Origin: JADKIH01 sp031417395
Lineage (GTDB): Bacteria > Bacteroidota > Bacteroidia > AKYH767-A > 2013-40CM-41-45
Length of the DNA stretch: 64,000 bases
Direction: 5' to 3'
Assembly: GCA_031417395.1 (NCBI GenBank)
Contig: JANOVM010000034.1
Coordinates: forward strand, 62,001 to 126,000
The notes beneath the pieces were generated by a model. That model was not told the DNA's origin, searched no databases, and was given only the letters and a program-made list of their open reading frames with translations. Shown piece after piece: positions 34,707-43,873 of this stretch (position 1 is the stretch's first letter; the number at the start of each line of letters is the position of its first letter). The translations under genes were made by a program, and so were the position numbers.

Positions 34707-35473
34707 CAGTCGTTTGAGATGATCATCCTCCTTGTTAAAGAATTTCTTCCGTTTGAAACTGTGTAAATATATATTCCGGGTTGAAGACCGTGCAAGTCAA
34801 CTGGAATAATTGATTTACCGCGTTGGAAATTATAGCTTCCTGTAATCACTTTTACGCCGAGCAGATTGGATAAAGTAAAGGTGATTTTTTCAGCACGTAA
34901 AAAAGCAACAGGGATGTTAGTATATGATTTAGCAGGATTGGGCTGATTTTGTCCGACAGAAAAAGTATTGCGATCGATCACTCCAATAGCTGTGGTTGAA
35001 TCGATCGTAATTGCATAATCGCTGTCGTTTTGATTAACTGTTTGAGGGGTACCAAATACAGTTCCGTAACCCCTAAGCTGAACTACTATGGGGTATAATC
35101 CTACCATGCTAACAGAGGGCGAAGGACCTTGTAAAAGAATGCAGGCATCAGAACCTCCTGCAAAAACGCAATTCGAAGGAGTGCAAGAAAAAGTAAATCC
35201 CGAAGGCAAACCTGTAACATTTAATATTTTTATGGAATCAATGACAGCAGGTAATGTAAGTCCGGTAATAGGATCTGTAAATGTAGTATCTACTCCTACC
35301 TTTATCTGAATGACTGTGGAATAAGGCTGTCCGGTTAAGGCATGCGGTAATCCTGTAGCGCTGTCGGGATAAATACCAACATCGTTATGCGTAATATTGG
35401 TATCAGGAATACACTGTCCCGAAGCATACAATCCTGAAAATATCAGACAGATAAAAAAAGTAAATATTCTCAT
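34706..35473 (-). CDS. Secreted protein with T9SS type A sorting domain
   Basis: A 255-residue protein with a signal peptide (MRIFTFFICLIFSGLYASGQ) and a C-terminal T9SS sorting domain (NPAKSYTNIPVAF; LSNLLGVKVITGSYNF; LHGLQPGIYIYTVSNG). The centre is a beta-rich region with cysteines (CTPSNCVFAGGSDAC) that I do not recognise. The start 35473 is one base past the STAS stop at 35475; longer in-frame starts upstream overlap the STAS gene and lack a signal peptide. It is translationally coupled to rnz by a one-base stop/start overlap. Confidence 0.85.
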   Translation of the reverse strand: MRIFTFFICLIFSGLYASGQCIPDTNITHNDVGIYPDSATGLPHALTGQPYSTVIQIKVGVDTTFTDPITGLTLPAVIDSIKILNVTGLPSGFTFSCTPSNCVFAGGSDACILLQGPSPSVSMVGLYPIVVQLRGYGTVFGTPQTVNQNDSDYAITIDSTTAIGVIDRNTFSVGQNQPNPAKSYTNIPVAFLRAEKITFTLSNLLGVKVITGSYNFQRGKSIIPVDLHGLQPGIYIYTVSNGRNSLTRRMIISND

Positions 35474-35474
35474 G

Positions 35475-35849
35475 TTATTTTTCTTTGTGAAGGTGTTTTT
35501 CAACTTCTTCCATGAAGATAAGATCAATTGCTTCATTGTTAGTAGGCAATTGAAGCAACATGGTATCAAGCTGAGAGATTGAAATAAGTTTTTTAACATG
35601 CTCCTGAACTCCGGTAAGTACAAACATACCATTGTTATCACGGCACATTCTGTAGCCAACTAAAATCGCGCTCAAGCCTGAGGAATCACAGTATTGAACT
35701 TCACTCATGTCGAAGATCATGTTTTTAAAATTTTCATGATGCAGAACAACGACTTCAGCCTTTAGTTCCGGGGCGACATTGGAAGTCAGTTTTGCTTCTT
35801 TTATCTGAACAAGTACGTACTTCTCTTGTTTATCAATGGATAGGTTCAT
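35475..35849 (-). CDS. STAS-domain anti-sigma factor antagonist
   Basis: A 124-residue single STAS domain. The phosphorylatable serine region YCDSSGLSAILVGYR (DSSG at 55-58) is intact. Anti-sigma antagonists free sigma factors by binding their anti-sigma kinases when unphosphorylated. No RsbW-type kinase or PP2C phosphatase gene lies nearby. I prefer ATG 35849 over 35867 because a TAAATTTG -7-like box on this strand (35865-35872) would overlap the longer start. It leads the STAS / T9SS protein / rnz operon. Confidence 0.85.
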   Translation of the reverse strand: MNLSIDKQEKYVLVQIKEAKLTSNVAPELKAEVVVLHHENFKNMIFDMSEVQYCDSSGLSAILVGYRMCRDNNGMFVLTGVQEHVKKLISISQLDTMLLQLPTNNEAIDLIFMEEVEKHLHKEK

Positions 35850-36076
35850 AGTTGAGTATTTTTTCAAATTTACGACAAAAAAAGCATTTCACCGTCATTA
35901 CCCCATTAATTTTCAACACGACAATTAGGGGAATTGTTAATAATGGCAAGGAGGATTTTAGGGGTTCGGGATAACATCTGAGCTCAAAAAGCTTTATAAT
36001 TTATTGATGATTTTGTCTTTCAATTCTACTTTCAGAATTAATTTTGATTACATTACTATCAATTAATTTGATTGTA

Positions 36077-37276
36077 ATGCAAACTTTAAACTCAAACAGA
36101 ACTATTGTTCACATGGATATGGATTCATTTTTTGTTTCCGTCTCTATCCTTCAAAAGCCTGCATTAAGGGGGAAACCGGTACTTGTTGGCGGTAATGGCG
36201 ACAGAGGCGTAGTTGCAGCCTGCAGCTATGAAGCCAGGACGTATGGCATCCATTCGGCTATGCCTATGAAAACTGCACGTCGTTTATGTCCGGAAGCAAT
36301 TATCATTCGAGGTGATTATGAAGAATACAGTAAATTCTCCAATACCATTACTGATATAATAAAAGAAAAGGTGCCTGTTTATGAAAAATCTTCTATTGAT
36401 GAATTCTATATTGATCTAACCGGCATGGATCGTTTTTTTGGCTGTTACAAATTTGCTACGGAGTTAAGGCAGATAATTATTAAGGAAACACATCTGCCCA
36501 TTTCGCTTGGCTTCTCGCAAAACAAAACTGTAAGCAAGGTAGCAACAGGCGAAGCCAAACCTAACGGTCAGCGCAAGATTGACTTTGGAACAGAAAAAAA
36601 TTTCCTCGCTCCCCTATCGGTAAAAAAAATCCCTATGGTAGGTGAAAAGACTTACCAGCTTTTAAGAAGTATGGGAGTTGAAAAAGTGTACACTCTTCAA
36701 AAGATGCCTGTTGAAATGCTTGAAATGGTTCTGGGTGAAAATGGGAATACAATTTGGAAAAAAGCCAATGGAATTGATAACTCCCCTGTGGTACCTTATC
36801 AGGAAAGAAAAAGTATTTCTTCTGAAGAAACTTTTGAAACGGATACTATTGACACTACACTTCTACGCTCTGTTTTTATTTCCATGACAGAAAAACTTGC
36901 TTATCAGTTACGCTGCGAGAATAAGCTTGCTTCCTGCATAACGCTTAAGATTCGTTACTCCGATTTCAACACACACACGATGCAGGCCAGAATACCCTAC
37001 ACTTCCTGCGATCACACCCTTATTTCAAAAGCGAAAGAACTGTTTGAAAAACTTTATAACAAAAGAATGCTCATCCGGCTGATAGGTGTACGATTCAGTC
37101 ATCTTGTAGGAGGCGGACATCAGATAAATCTTTTTGAAGACAGTCAGGAAATTATTCAGCTTTACCAGGCTATGGATAAAATAAGAAAACGTTTCGGAGA
37201 AAATAAAATTCACAGGGCAGTTACTGATGGGTTTAAAGGGAGATCGTTTAATCCGTTTAATGGGAAGGTAAGTTAA
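36077..37276 (+). CDS. dinB: DNA polymerase IV (Y-family, DinB)
   Basis: A 399-residue Y-family translesion polymerase. The catalytic carboxylates are intact: MDMDSFFVS at the N-terminus and SSIDEFYIDLTGMDR. The thumb helix-hairpin-helix (KIPMVGEKTYQLLRSMGV) and little-finger domain follow. Intact catalysis distinguishes it from inactive ImuB proteins of mutasome cassettes. I chose ATG 36077 (MQTLNSNRTIVHMDMD); ATG 36044 is also in frame. A dnaE-like gene begins 6 bases after its stop, indicating a joint damage-tolerance operon. I found no LexA-like box by eye. Confidence 0.93.
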   Translation: MQTLNSNRTIVHMDMDSFFVSVSILQKPALRGKPVLVGGNGDRGVVAACSYEARTYGIHSAMPMKTARRLCPEAIIIRGDYEEYSKFSNTITDIIKEKVPVYEKSSIDEFYIDLTGMDRFFGCYKFATELRQIIIKETHLPISLGFSQNKTVSKVATGEAKPNGQRKIDFGTEKNFLAPLSVKKIPMVGEKTYQLLRSMGVEKVYTLQKMPVEMLEMVLGENGNTIWKKANGIDNSPVVPYQERKSISSEETFETDTIDTTLLRSVFISMTEKLAYQLRCENKLASCITLKIRYSDFNTHTMQARIPYTSCDHTLISKAKELFEKLYNKRMLIRLIGVRFSHLVGGGHQINLFEDSQEIIQLYQAMDKIRKRFGENKIHRAVTDGFKGRSFNPFNGKVS

Positions 37277-37282
37277 AACCAA

Positions 37283-40237
37283 ATGTACCTTAATTGTCAC
37301 TCTTATTTCAGCTTTAAGTATGGCGTACTTTCACCCCCGGATCTTTTGAGTGAAGCGGAAAAATGTGGTATAAATAAAATTGCTTTGACCGATATCAATA
37401 ATACTTCAGGTGTTCTTGACTTTGTCAGGAGAAGTGAAAAGAAGAAAATAAAACCTGTTGTTGGCATTGACTTCAGAAATGGAAATCAACCATGTTTTGT
37501 CGGGCTGGCGAGAAACAACGAAGGGTTTCGCGAGCTGAATGATTTTCTTTCTCTGTACCTAAATAGCAGGGAAGATTTTCATCCCATTGCTCCTTCTTTT
37601 TTGGAGTGTTATGTCATTTATCCTTTTCACCATCCATTCCGAGAGTTGAAAGAAAATGAATGTATAGGAATCAGACCTACTGAAATAAACAAATTAATTA
37701 ATTCTCCATGGAGAAGGTGTACGCAGAAACTTGTAATCCTATCTCCGGTTACCTTCAGGAATAGATCGGGTTTTAATGCGCACAGATTGTTGAGATCGAT
37801 TGGTCAAAACACTTTGCTGAGTAAATTGCCGGAAAGCGAACAAGCTCAACCGGAAGAATGGATGGTTCCGGAAAATAAACTTATTGAAAAATTTGCTGCT
37901 TATCCTGAAATTATTTACAATACAAATTTAATTTTGAACGACTGCAGTATTGAATTTAAATTCGGCAAGAGTAAAAATAAAAAATCATTTACAGAAAGTG
38001 AATTACAGGATGAAATAAAATTAAGAGAGCTTTGTGCGCAAAACCTGCAGTACCGGTATCCGAATAAAGGACAAAATATTATCGATCGCTATGAAAAAGA
38101 AATTAAAGCGATAACTGAACAGGGCTTTGCTTCTTATTTTCTTATCAACTGGGATATTGTCAACTTTGCAAGACATAAAAACTTTTTCTATGTAGGCAGG
38201 GGAAGCGGGGCAAATAGTCTGGTTGCTTATCTGCTTAACATTACTGATGTTGATCCTGTCGATCTTGATCTTTATTTTGAAAGGTTTATGAATCCCTTTC
38301 GAACAAGTCCTCCGGATTTCGATATGGATTTTTCATGGAAAGACAGGGATGAAGTCATTCATTACATTTTCAAAACCCATAAAAATACACATACATCTCT
38401 TTTAGCTACCTATAGCACATTTCAGGAAAATTCTGTTGTGCGCGAGCTTGGAAAAGTTTTCGGTTTGCCCAAAGCTGAAATTGATGCAATGCAGGATGAA
38501 GGCATTCTAAATCAATATGGAAAAATTGGTGCCCTTATTAAAAAATATGCTTTACTCATTAACGATTTTCCAAGTCATTTAAGTATTCATGCCGGAGGCA
38601 TATTGATTTCCGAATTACCCATGCATTATTATACTGCAACTTCATATCCACCCAAAGGATTTCCGCTTACCCAATTCAGCATGATTGAGGCGGAAGATAT
38701 TGGACTTTATAAATTTGATATTCTGAGTCAGCGCGGACTCGGGCATATTAAGGACAGTCTGGCTATTATCCATAAAAACAAAGGAGTTAAAATCGACATT
38801 CATGATGTAAGCAGATTTAAGAAAGATGAAAATGTAAAAAAGCATTTGCGTGAAGCAAAATGTATGGGATGTTTTTATGTGGAAAGTCCGGCGATGAGGA
38901 TGCTGTTGAAGAAACTGGAAGCAGATACCTACCTTGGACTTGTAGCTGCAAGTTCAATCATTCGTCCCGGTGTTGCTTCTTCCGGAATGATGAGGGAATA
39001 TATTCTTCGTTCAAAAGGCCTCCCTCCTACATTACAGACACCACCGGAGATGTACGAAATTTTAAAAGAGACTTTTGGTGTAATGGTTTATCAGGAAGAT
39101 GTAATCAAGGTTGCACATTATTTTGCCGGATTAACTCTTGGAGAAGCTGATATGCTTCGCAGAGGGATGAGTGGAAAATACAGAGGACGAGAAGAATTTG
39201 CCCTTGTTCGTGATAAGTTTTTTGCCAACTGCAACGGAAAAGGATATAAAGAAGAAACTTCTAAAGAAGTTTGGCGCCAGATTGAAAGTTTCGCCGGTTA
39301 TGCATTTTCCAAAGGACACAGTGCTTCCTATGCTGTAGAAAGTTATCAAAGTCTTTTCTTAAAAGCCTATTTTCCCTTAGAGCACATGGTAGCAGTCATT
39401 AATAACTTCGGTGGTTTTTACAGGACGGAATATTATTTTCACGAAGCAAAAATGAATGGCGCGACAATACATGCACCGGATATAAATAAAAGTGATTATC
39501 TGACGTGTATCTACGACAAAGACATTTATATTGGCTTTGTCCATATTGCTGAATTAGAAAGCAAAGTGGCAGAAGACATTCTTAATGAAAGATTGCAGAA
39601 CGGACCCTTTTCAGGACTTGAAGATTTTATGAAGCGTATTAATATTTCTGTAGGCCAATTAAGAATATTAATACGAATCGGTGCATTTCGCTTTACGAAA
39701 CAAACTAAGAAAGAGTTGTTATGGGAAATCCATGCCATTCTGGGAAAAAGAAATAAAACAGAAATTGTTAAGGAACTTTTTGAAGTAAGCAAAAATAAAT
39801 TTGAAATTCCCCCGCTCTATTATCAGGCATTGGAAGACTCCTTTGATGAAAAAGAAATTTTAGGATTTTCAATACTTGCTCCATTTGAACTTTTGAGAGA
39901 ACCACTTCCAAATTCAATCAATGCAAAAGAACTACAACATTATGCCGGAAAAATTATTGAAATTGTGGGATACCTTGTTACCCTGAAATATACAAGGACA
40001 AAATACAGTGAGCGAATGATGTTTGGAACCTTTATAGATAATCAGGGAAACTTTTTTGATACCACACATTTTCCGAAGGTTTGTATTGAATTTCCTTTAC
40101 ATGGAAAAGGTTGTTATGTTATTCGGGGAAAAGTGGCTGTAGAATTTGGGTTTTACAGTATCGATGTCATAAGTTTGAGGTTTATGGAAAATCACACTAG
40201 AGAAACATCAGGCTCAGAGCATTCTGAAATAATTTAA
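37283..40237 (+). CDS. DnaE-type DNA polymerase III alpha subunit, short form (probable error-prone polymerase)
   Basis: A 984-residue C-family polymerase, shorter than replicative DnaE (about 1,160). It has an N-terminal PHP domain, the palm with catalytic acids PDFDMDF (Asp345 and Asp347), GRGSGANSLVAYLL, the finger region and a C-terminal OB-like part. The PHP metal site looks degenerate: NCH replaces the usual HxH and LTDINN replaces LTDH. Length and coupling to dinB resemble DnaE2/ImuC error-prone polymerases. No imuA lies next to it. It could instead be an accessory DnaE; replicative DnaE is not in this window. Confidence 0.88.
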   Translation: MYLNCHSYFSFKYGVLSPPDLLSEAEKCGINKIALTDINNTSGVLDFVRRSEKKKIKPVVGIDFRNGNQPCFVGLARNNEGFRELNDFLSLYLNSREDFHPIAPSFLECYVIYPFHHPFRELKENECIGIRPTEINKLINSPWRRCTQKLVILSPVTFRNRSGFNAHRLLRSIGQNTLLSKLPESEQAQPEEWMVPENKLIEKFAAYPEIIYNTNLILNDCSIEFKFGKSKNKKSFTESELQDEIKLRELCAQNLQYRYPNKGQNIIDRYEKEIKAITEQGFASYFLINWDIVNFARHKNFFYVGRGSGANSLVAYLLNITDVDPVDLDLYFERFMNPFRTSPPDFDMDFSWKDRDEVIHYIFKTHKNTHTSLLATYSTFQENSVVRELGKVFGLPKAEIDAMQDEGILNQYGKIGALIKKYALLINDFPSHLSIHAGGILISELPMHYYTATSYPPKGFPLTQFSMIEAEDIGLYKFDILSQRGLGHIKDSLAIIHKNKGVKIDIHDVSRFKKDENVKKHLREAKCMGCFYVESPAMRMLLKKLEADTYLGLVAASSIIRPGVASSGMMREYILRSKGLPPTLQTPPEMYEILKETFGVMVYQEDVIKVAHYFAGLTLGEADMLRRGMSGKYRGREEFALVRDKFFANCNGKGYKEETSKEVWRQIESFAGYAFSKGHSASYAVESYQSLFLKAYFPLEHMVAVINNFGGFYRTEYYFHEAKMNGATIHAPDINKSDYLTCIYDKDIYIGFVHIAELESKVAEDILNERLQNGPFSGLEDFMKRINISVGQLRILIRIGAFRFTKQTKKELLWEIHAILGKRNKTEIVKELFEVSKNKFEIPPLYYQALEDSFDEKEILGFSILAPFELLREPLPNSINAKELQHYAGKIIEIVGYLVTLKYTRTKYSERMMFGTFIDNQGNFFDTTHFPKVCIEFPLHGKGCYVIRGKVAVEFGFYSIDVISLRFMENHTRETSGSEHSEII

Positions 40238-40265
40238 ATTCACTAAATTAAAAATTAAATCAAAA

Positions 40266-40528
40266 AGGGGCAAATTTCACCCCGGGGCAAATTCAAAATC
40301 AAAGTGCCCAAGGATGTATCCACCTTTCATCATTACCATAATATTATTAAATAGAATAAAAAATCCGGCTGACGCCATGCAAATGACCCCTATTTTCCCC
40401 CCTTTTGCAAGGCTATCCACCGGCTGGCGGACAGCATGAATGTATAAATACACAAATAACTTTATTACAAAAGGCAATTCCAACCTCATACATGCAGGAT
40501 ATTTTATTGAAGCCAGTGTTCATTTTCC
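40266..40528. repeat. R2 dispersed repeat, copy 2
   Basis: About 263 bases matching copy 1 (20638-20897) in the same orientation through most of its length; see that entry for shared blocks. It begins 29 bases after the dnaE-like stop and fills the gap to the convergent T9SS gene. An internal imperfect hairpin (CCACCGGCTGGCGG) is shared as CCGCGGGTGGGCG in copy 1. Confidence 0.85.
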
Positions 40529-40616
40529 CTAATTCAAAATCACAAACTATCAAAAAGTTAAAATATCATTCCACATATATTATTTAAAGGAATATAAGAA
40601 ATATAATAATTTGATT

Positions 40617-41531
40617 TTATTGAACAATTATTCTTGCTGTATAAATATTTGTTCTATCGCTTACTTTAATAAAGTATAAACCTTTATTAAGATTGCCTCT
40701 TTCAATCGTTAATTGCTTTCCGCTGAAATTAAATTTTCTTACTTCTTCTCCCAGAATGTTTGTTAATGTTATTTCGGAATTAATTTGTTCTTTAACAAAA
40801 GTTAGGTTTGTTTCTGTTTTGAAAGGATTTGGATAAAGATTAAATGAAGATGTAAGACTCACTTCATTTAAATTTGACATTAATGGAGCAGTACCGCAGG
40901 AGTCTGTGCCCTTCTTGTAAAAAACAAGAAACACCTTTTCTACGCAAGGCGGAAATGGTCCATTAGCGCATGAATTATAATAATAGGTCCTTCTGCCAAT
41001 ACCTTTTCCATATTCCTCGTAACCGTAAAAAGGCTCAAAATAAGAATAGCAGGAATCAATAAGTTGGGGACCATTTTCCAATCTGGTAATATTTACAATT
41101 TGCGTGTTGCAAAATGAAGTATCGTAGTAAATTGTGTCCAACCAAATACCTGTATATCCTGCTGTATCGATACAGTCTGGATTCCAATAGTGAATTTTTC
41201 TACCAAGTCCGGCACCAACAGAGTCATTCAGATTGGTATAAATAAGTGTGCCGCCTATAATTGTATCGTATATTGGAAGACATGATTGACAACTCTGCCC
41301 GGTATAGGAATATGAGTCAAAATTATAAAATAAAGTATCATTCAATGCACTGTAATACTTGTTTGTAATAATTTTTTTCTCAAAAGTGGGAGGAGATGTA
41401 ATCCCACCTGCTTTGGTTATAAAAACATCACCAACATTATAATCGTAAATTTCAGCAACTGTTAATAGAGATTGAGATCGAACAGCTGAAAAGAAAAAAC
41501 AAATAAAAATTAGAAGTACATATTTTTTCAT
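40617..41531 (-). CDS. Secreted protein with T9SS type A sorting domain
   Basis: A 304-residue protein with a signal peptide (VLLIFICFFFSAVRSQ) and a C-terminal T9SS sorting domain (FNLYPNPFKTETNLTF; LTNILGEEVRKFNFSG; LNKGLYFIKVSDRT). The centre (about 25-215) has several cysteine pairs (SCQSC, CADSC-like spacing) and many Tyr/Asp residues; no family is recognised. It lies about 100 bases downstream of the sigma-linked barrel gene on the same strand and may belong to that operon. Confidence 0.82.
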   Translation of the reverse strand: MKKYVLLIFICFFFSAVRSQSLLTVAEIYDYNVGDVFITKAGGITSPPTFEKKIITNKYYSALNDTLFYNFDSYSYTGQSCQSCLPIYDTIIGGTLIYTNLNDSVGAGLGRKIHYWNPDCIDTAGYTGIWLDTIYYDTSFCNTQIVNITRLENGPQLIDSCYSYFEPFYGYEEYGKGIGRRTYYYNSCANGPFPPCVEKVFLVFYKKGTDSCGTAPLMSNLNEVSLTSSFNLYPNPFKTETNLTFVKEQINSEITLTNILGEEVRKFNFSGKQLTIERGNLNKGLYFIKVSDRTNIYTARIIVQ

Positions 41532-41633
41532 GGTGTCAGTTTTAAAAGATTAGAACCATATAAAATAAACACTTAATTTGCGTTTATGCAATAGCAGCAC
41601 CGACAAATGAATACAATATGACTAAAAAATGAC

Positions 41634-43229
41634 TTAATTAATCATATAGCTTATACCAAATAAAATTCCAGTCAAATAATATTTTTGTTTCACACCGTAA
41701 GAATTCTCAAAAACAGAATTCAGGTTGGACTTAATTTGAGGTCTTATTAACAATTTAGCCCTTCCGCTGAAGCGATAATAAAAGTCGGCACTAAACCTTG
41801 CGTTTACCATTATCTTACGGAAGGTTTTAATTTCACTGAATGAATCCAAACCACGACCGTCGCGTCTTAGATAATTTCCTTTTTGCGAAACAAGTAAGGC
41901 AGGAGAAACACCACCGCTAACACCAAATCCGGCTCTGCCTTTCGAAAAGCAGACAGAAAGTTCAACAGGGATTTCAATATACGTTAATCTGTTAATTCCA
42001 TTTCTCTCTGCAATTAACTTATCGTATTGAGATGTTTCAATCGTATCCTGATTTATTACAATTGCACTGTCTTGTCGTTGCAAAATAGTTTGCATAAAAT
42101 AAGGATTGCCGGTTATATAAGCGGTATCAGTATCTGCGTAATTGGAAATAAAAGTTTGCCAGGATGAGTTGGTAGTAATAGAATCCTTCAGACTGTAAGG
42201 ATAATAATTTGTTTTCTCTCCGTATGTTGAATATTCAACACCCATACTTAATGTAAATAATTTCTTTGTTGCCGATATAGACAAGCCAATGGAAGGAGTA
42301 ACAATTGAATTTTCTTCACTCTTTCTTTGATTTAAATAACTCTGCCAATCGTTACTGCCTTGAAGACTCTTATTAATTGAATGTGCCCCAACATAAAAAG
42401 AAACCTCCCAACTGATATGATTTCGGGAAGTTGTCTGCATTAATGGCTTGGGCCATGATTTTTCATTTGTTTCAAGTTGTCCGGAAGGAACTAAAATTTC
42501 ACCTTCATAATTCCTAAGCAAAGAAATTTGCTCAACACTTGCAACGGCGGGATAAATCCCTGAAGATTCTAAAGTTGAATTAAATGAATTGTCTTTTGAA
42601 CTTGCAATTCCATTATTATTTTTAGATTGAAGAATTGATTTATGTGTTTTTCCGGAAAAATTTTGTAAACCTTCCTTTTTATGACCGGCTAAAGAAAGAG
42701 ACGGAGAATTAGAAGGTAAATTAGATGTTGACATTCCGGAAGCTGAAGCGGTTGCTTTAGACACTGAATTTGCAGAGGATTTCGTTTTTGATGTATTCCG
42801 ATTTGATGAAATTGATTCATTCACCGGCATCTTTGCGTTATTTAAAGAAGAACTTTTTGATGCCATTAAACCGGAATTGTTTTTAGAAGCAGGTGCTGAT
42901 GAAATACTGCTTTCCTTATTTGCTTTAGCAGAAAGTGATGGTAGTGAACTTGGGCTTTGAGTTGAGTTAGTATTCTCTTCATTAAGATTAATAGAATTAG
43001 CTATAGGATTGGAATTATTGGCAACCTGTCCTTGATTATCAGAAGTATGCTTTAAGGCAGTATCGCTGTTGTGATTGCTGAACCAAAAAGCAAATCCAAT
43101 AATAATGGCAGGAACAACAATGGATGCCGCTATCCGAATTAATTTCCTTGTTCTAAAATGCCTGTCAAGCATTTTTTCCGCCGCTAGCCATGACTGGTTT
43201 GCATCAGGAATATTTTTATTATCGCTCAT
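41634..43229 (-). CDS. Membrane-anchored outer-membrane beta-barrel protein cotranscribed with an ECF sigma factor
   Basis: A 531-residue protein in three parts. Residues 1-30 are short and charged, with one predicted membrane helix at about 33-51 (IAASIVVPAIIIGFAFWF). Residues about 55-250 are a low-complexity Ser/Asn/Lys linker. Residues about 270-531 have the alternating pattern of a PorT-like outer-membrane barrel (HISWEVSFYVGAHS; LFTLSMGVEYSTYG; ending FGISYMIN). Its ATG overlaps the sigma stop by 4 bases (ATGA). The position and N-terminal anchor suggest an anti-sigma role spanning the envelope, but no known anti-sigma domain is seen, so this is inference. Confidence 0.75.
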   Translation of the reverse strand: MSDNKNIPDANQSWLAAEKMLDRHFRTRKLIRIAASIVVPAIIIGFAFWFSNHNSDTALKHTSDNQGQVANNSNPIANSINLNEENTNSTQSPSSLPSLSAKANKESSISSAPASKNNSGLMASKSSSLNNAKMPVNESISSNRNTSKTKSSANSVSKATASASGMSTSNLPSNSPSLSLAGHKKEGLQNFSGKTHKSILQSKNNNGIASSKDNSFNSTLESSGIYPAVASVEQISLLRNYEGEILVPSGQLETNEKSWPKPLMQTTSRNHISWEVSFYVGAHSINKSLQGSNDWQSYLNQRKSEENSIVTPSIGLSISATKKLFTLSMGVEYSTYGEKTNYYPYSLKDSITTNSSWQTFISNYADTDTAYITGNPYFMQTILQRQDSAIVINQDTIETSQYDKLIAERNGINRLTYIEIPVELSVCFSKGRAGFGVSGGVSPALLVSQKGNYLRRDGRGLDSFSEIKTFRKIMVNARFSADFYYRFSGRAKLLIRPQIKSNLNSVFENSYGVKQKYYLTGILFGISYMIN

Positions 43230-43810
43230 TGTAAAATTGAATTATTGATGATTACTTTTTTTTTCCACTCTTCTTCTAAAAACGCTTTTAATTTTTTTCT
43301 GGCATTGTGTAGGTGAGCTTTTGATGTTCCTGATGATATATTTAACATTTTACCGATTTCTTCATGACCATAGCCGTCGACAACAAATAAATTAAATACT
43401 GCACGACTCATAGTAGAAAGCTGATCGATGGCAAGAAGTATTTCTTCGAGTTTTTCTTTTTCATTTAGCGGGTCTGAGGAAGGATGTAAATAATCCTCTT
43501 CTCCCAAATCTCTGTATTCCAGATTTTCTCTATGTCTGGCATTTTTCCTGAATTCATCGATGATATGATTAATAGCAATTCTTCTGGTCCACAACTCAAA
43601 AGGAACATTTTCATTTTTCTTCAGATACGAGCCCATGTTACGGACCATCTTTAAAAAAATATAATTGATAGCAGACTGAACATCATCCACATTTACATAA
43701 TATCTCCTGCAAACAGAAACGAGGAAAGGAAAGCACATCTGATAAAGATCATAGTGTGCTTTCCGATCATCTTTTCTGCACTGTTCTAACAGGAGTATGG
43801 ATGGATTCAT
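43226..43810 (-). CDS. ECF-type RNA polymerase sigma factor
   Basis: A 194-residue sigma factor with only regions 2 and 4. Region 2: DVQSAINYIFLKMVRNMGSY and FELWTRRIAINHIIDEFRK. Region 4: LSTMSRAVFNLFVVDGYGHEEIGKMLNISSGTSKAHLHNARKKLK. Extracytoplasmic-function sigma factors redirect RNA polymerase in response to envelope or other signals. It overlaps the next gene by 4 bases, the typical arrangement for a sigma / regulator pair. A terminator for the upstream PKD gene lies just before its start, so its promoter must be within or near that gene's 3' end. Confidence 0.93.
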   Translation of the reverse strand: MNPSILLLEQCRKDDRKAHYDLYQMCFPFLVSVCRRYYVNVDDVQSAINYIFLKMVRNMGSYLKKNENVPFELWTRRIAINHIIDEFRKNARHRENLEYRDLGEEDYLHPSSDPLNEKEKLEEILLAIDQLSTMSRAVFNLFVVDGYGHEEIGKMLNISSGTSKAHLHNARKKLKAFLEEEWKKKVIINNSILQ

Positions 43811-43820
43811 TCTTTTTCTT

Positions 43821-43849
43821 AAAAAGGGAAGAGGCCGAGACCTCCTCCC
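43821..43849 (-). terminator. Terminator of the PKD protein gene
   Basis: Read on the minus strand, GGGAGGAGG pairs with CCTCTTCCC (plus-strand 43841-43849 and 43826-43834) with one G-U pair, and is followed by TTTTT. It lies between the PKD gene and the sigma factor gene. Confidence 0.75.
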
Positions 43850-43873
43850 TCATAACTTAACGAGAAAACTAAA

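Noticed and set aside
35880..36076. LexA-type box upstream of dinB
   Set aside because: No clear palindrome or known LexA-like motif is visible by eye in the gap.
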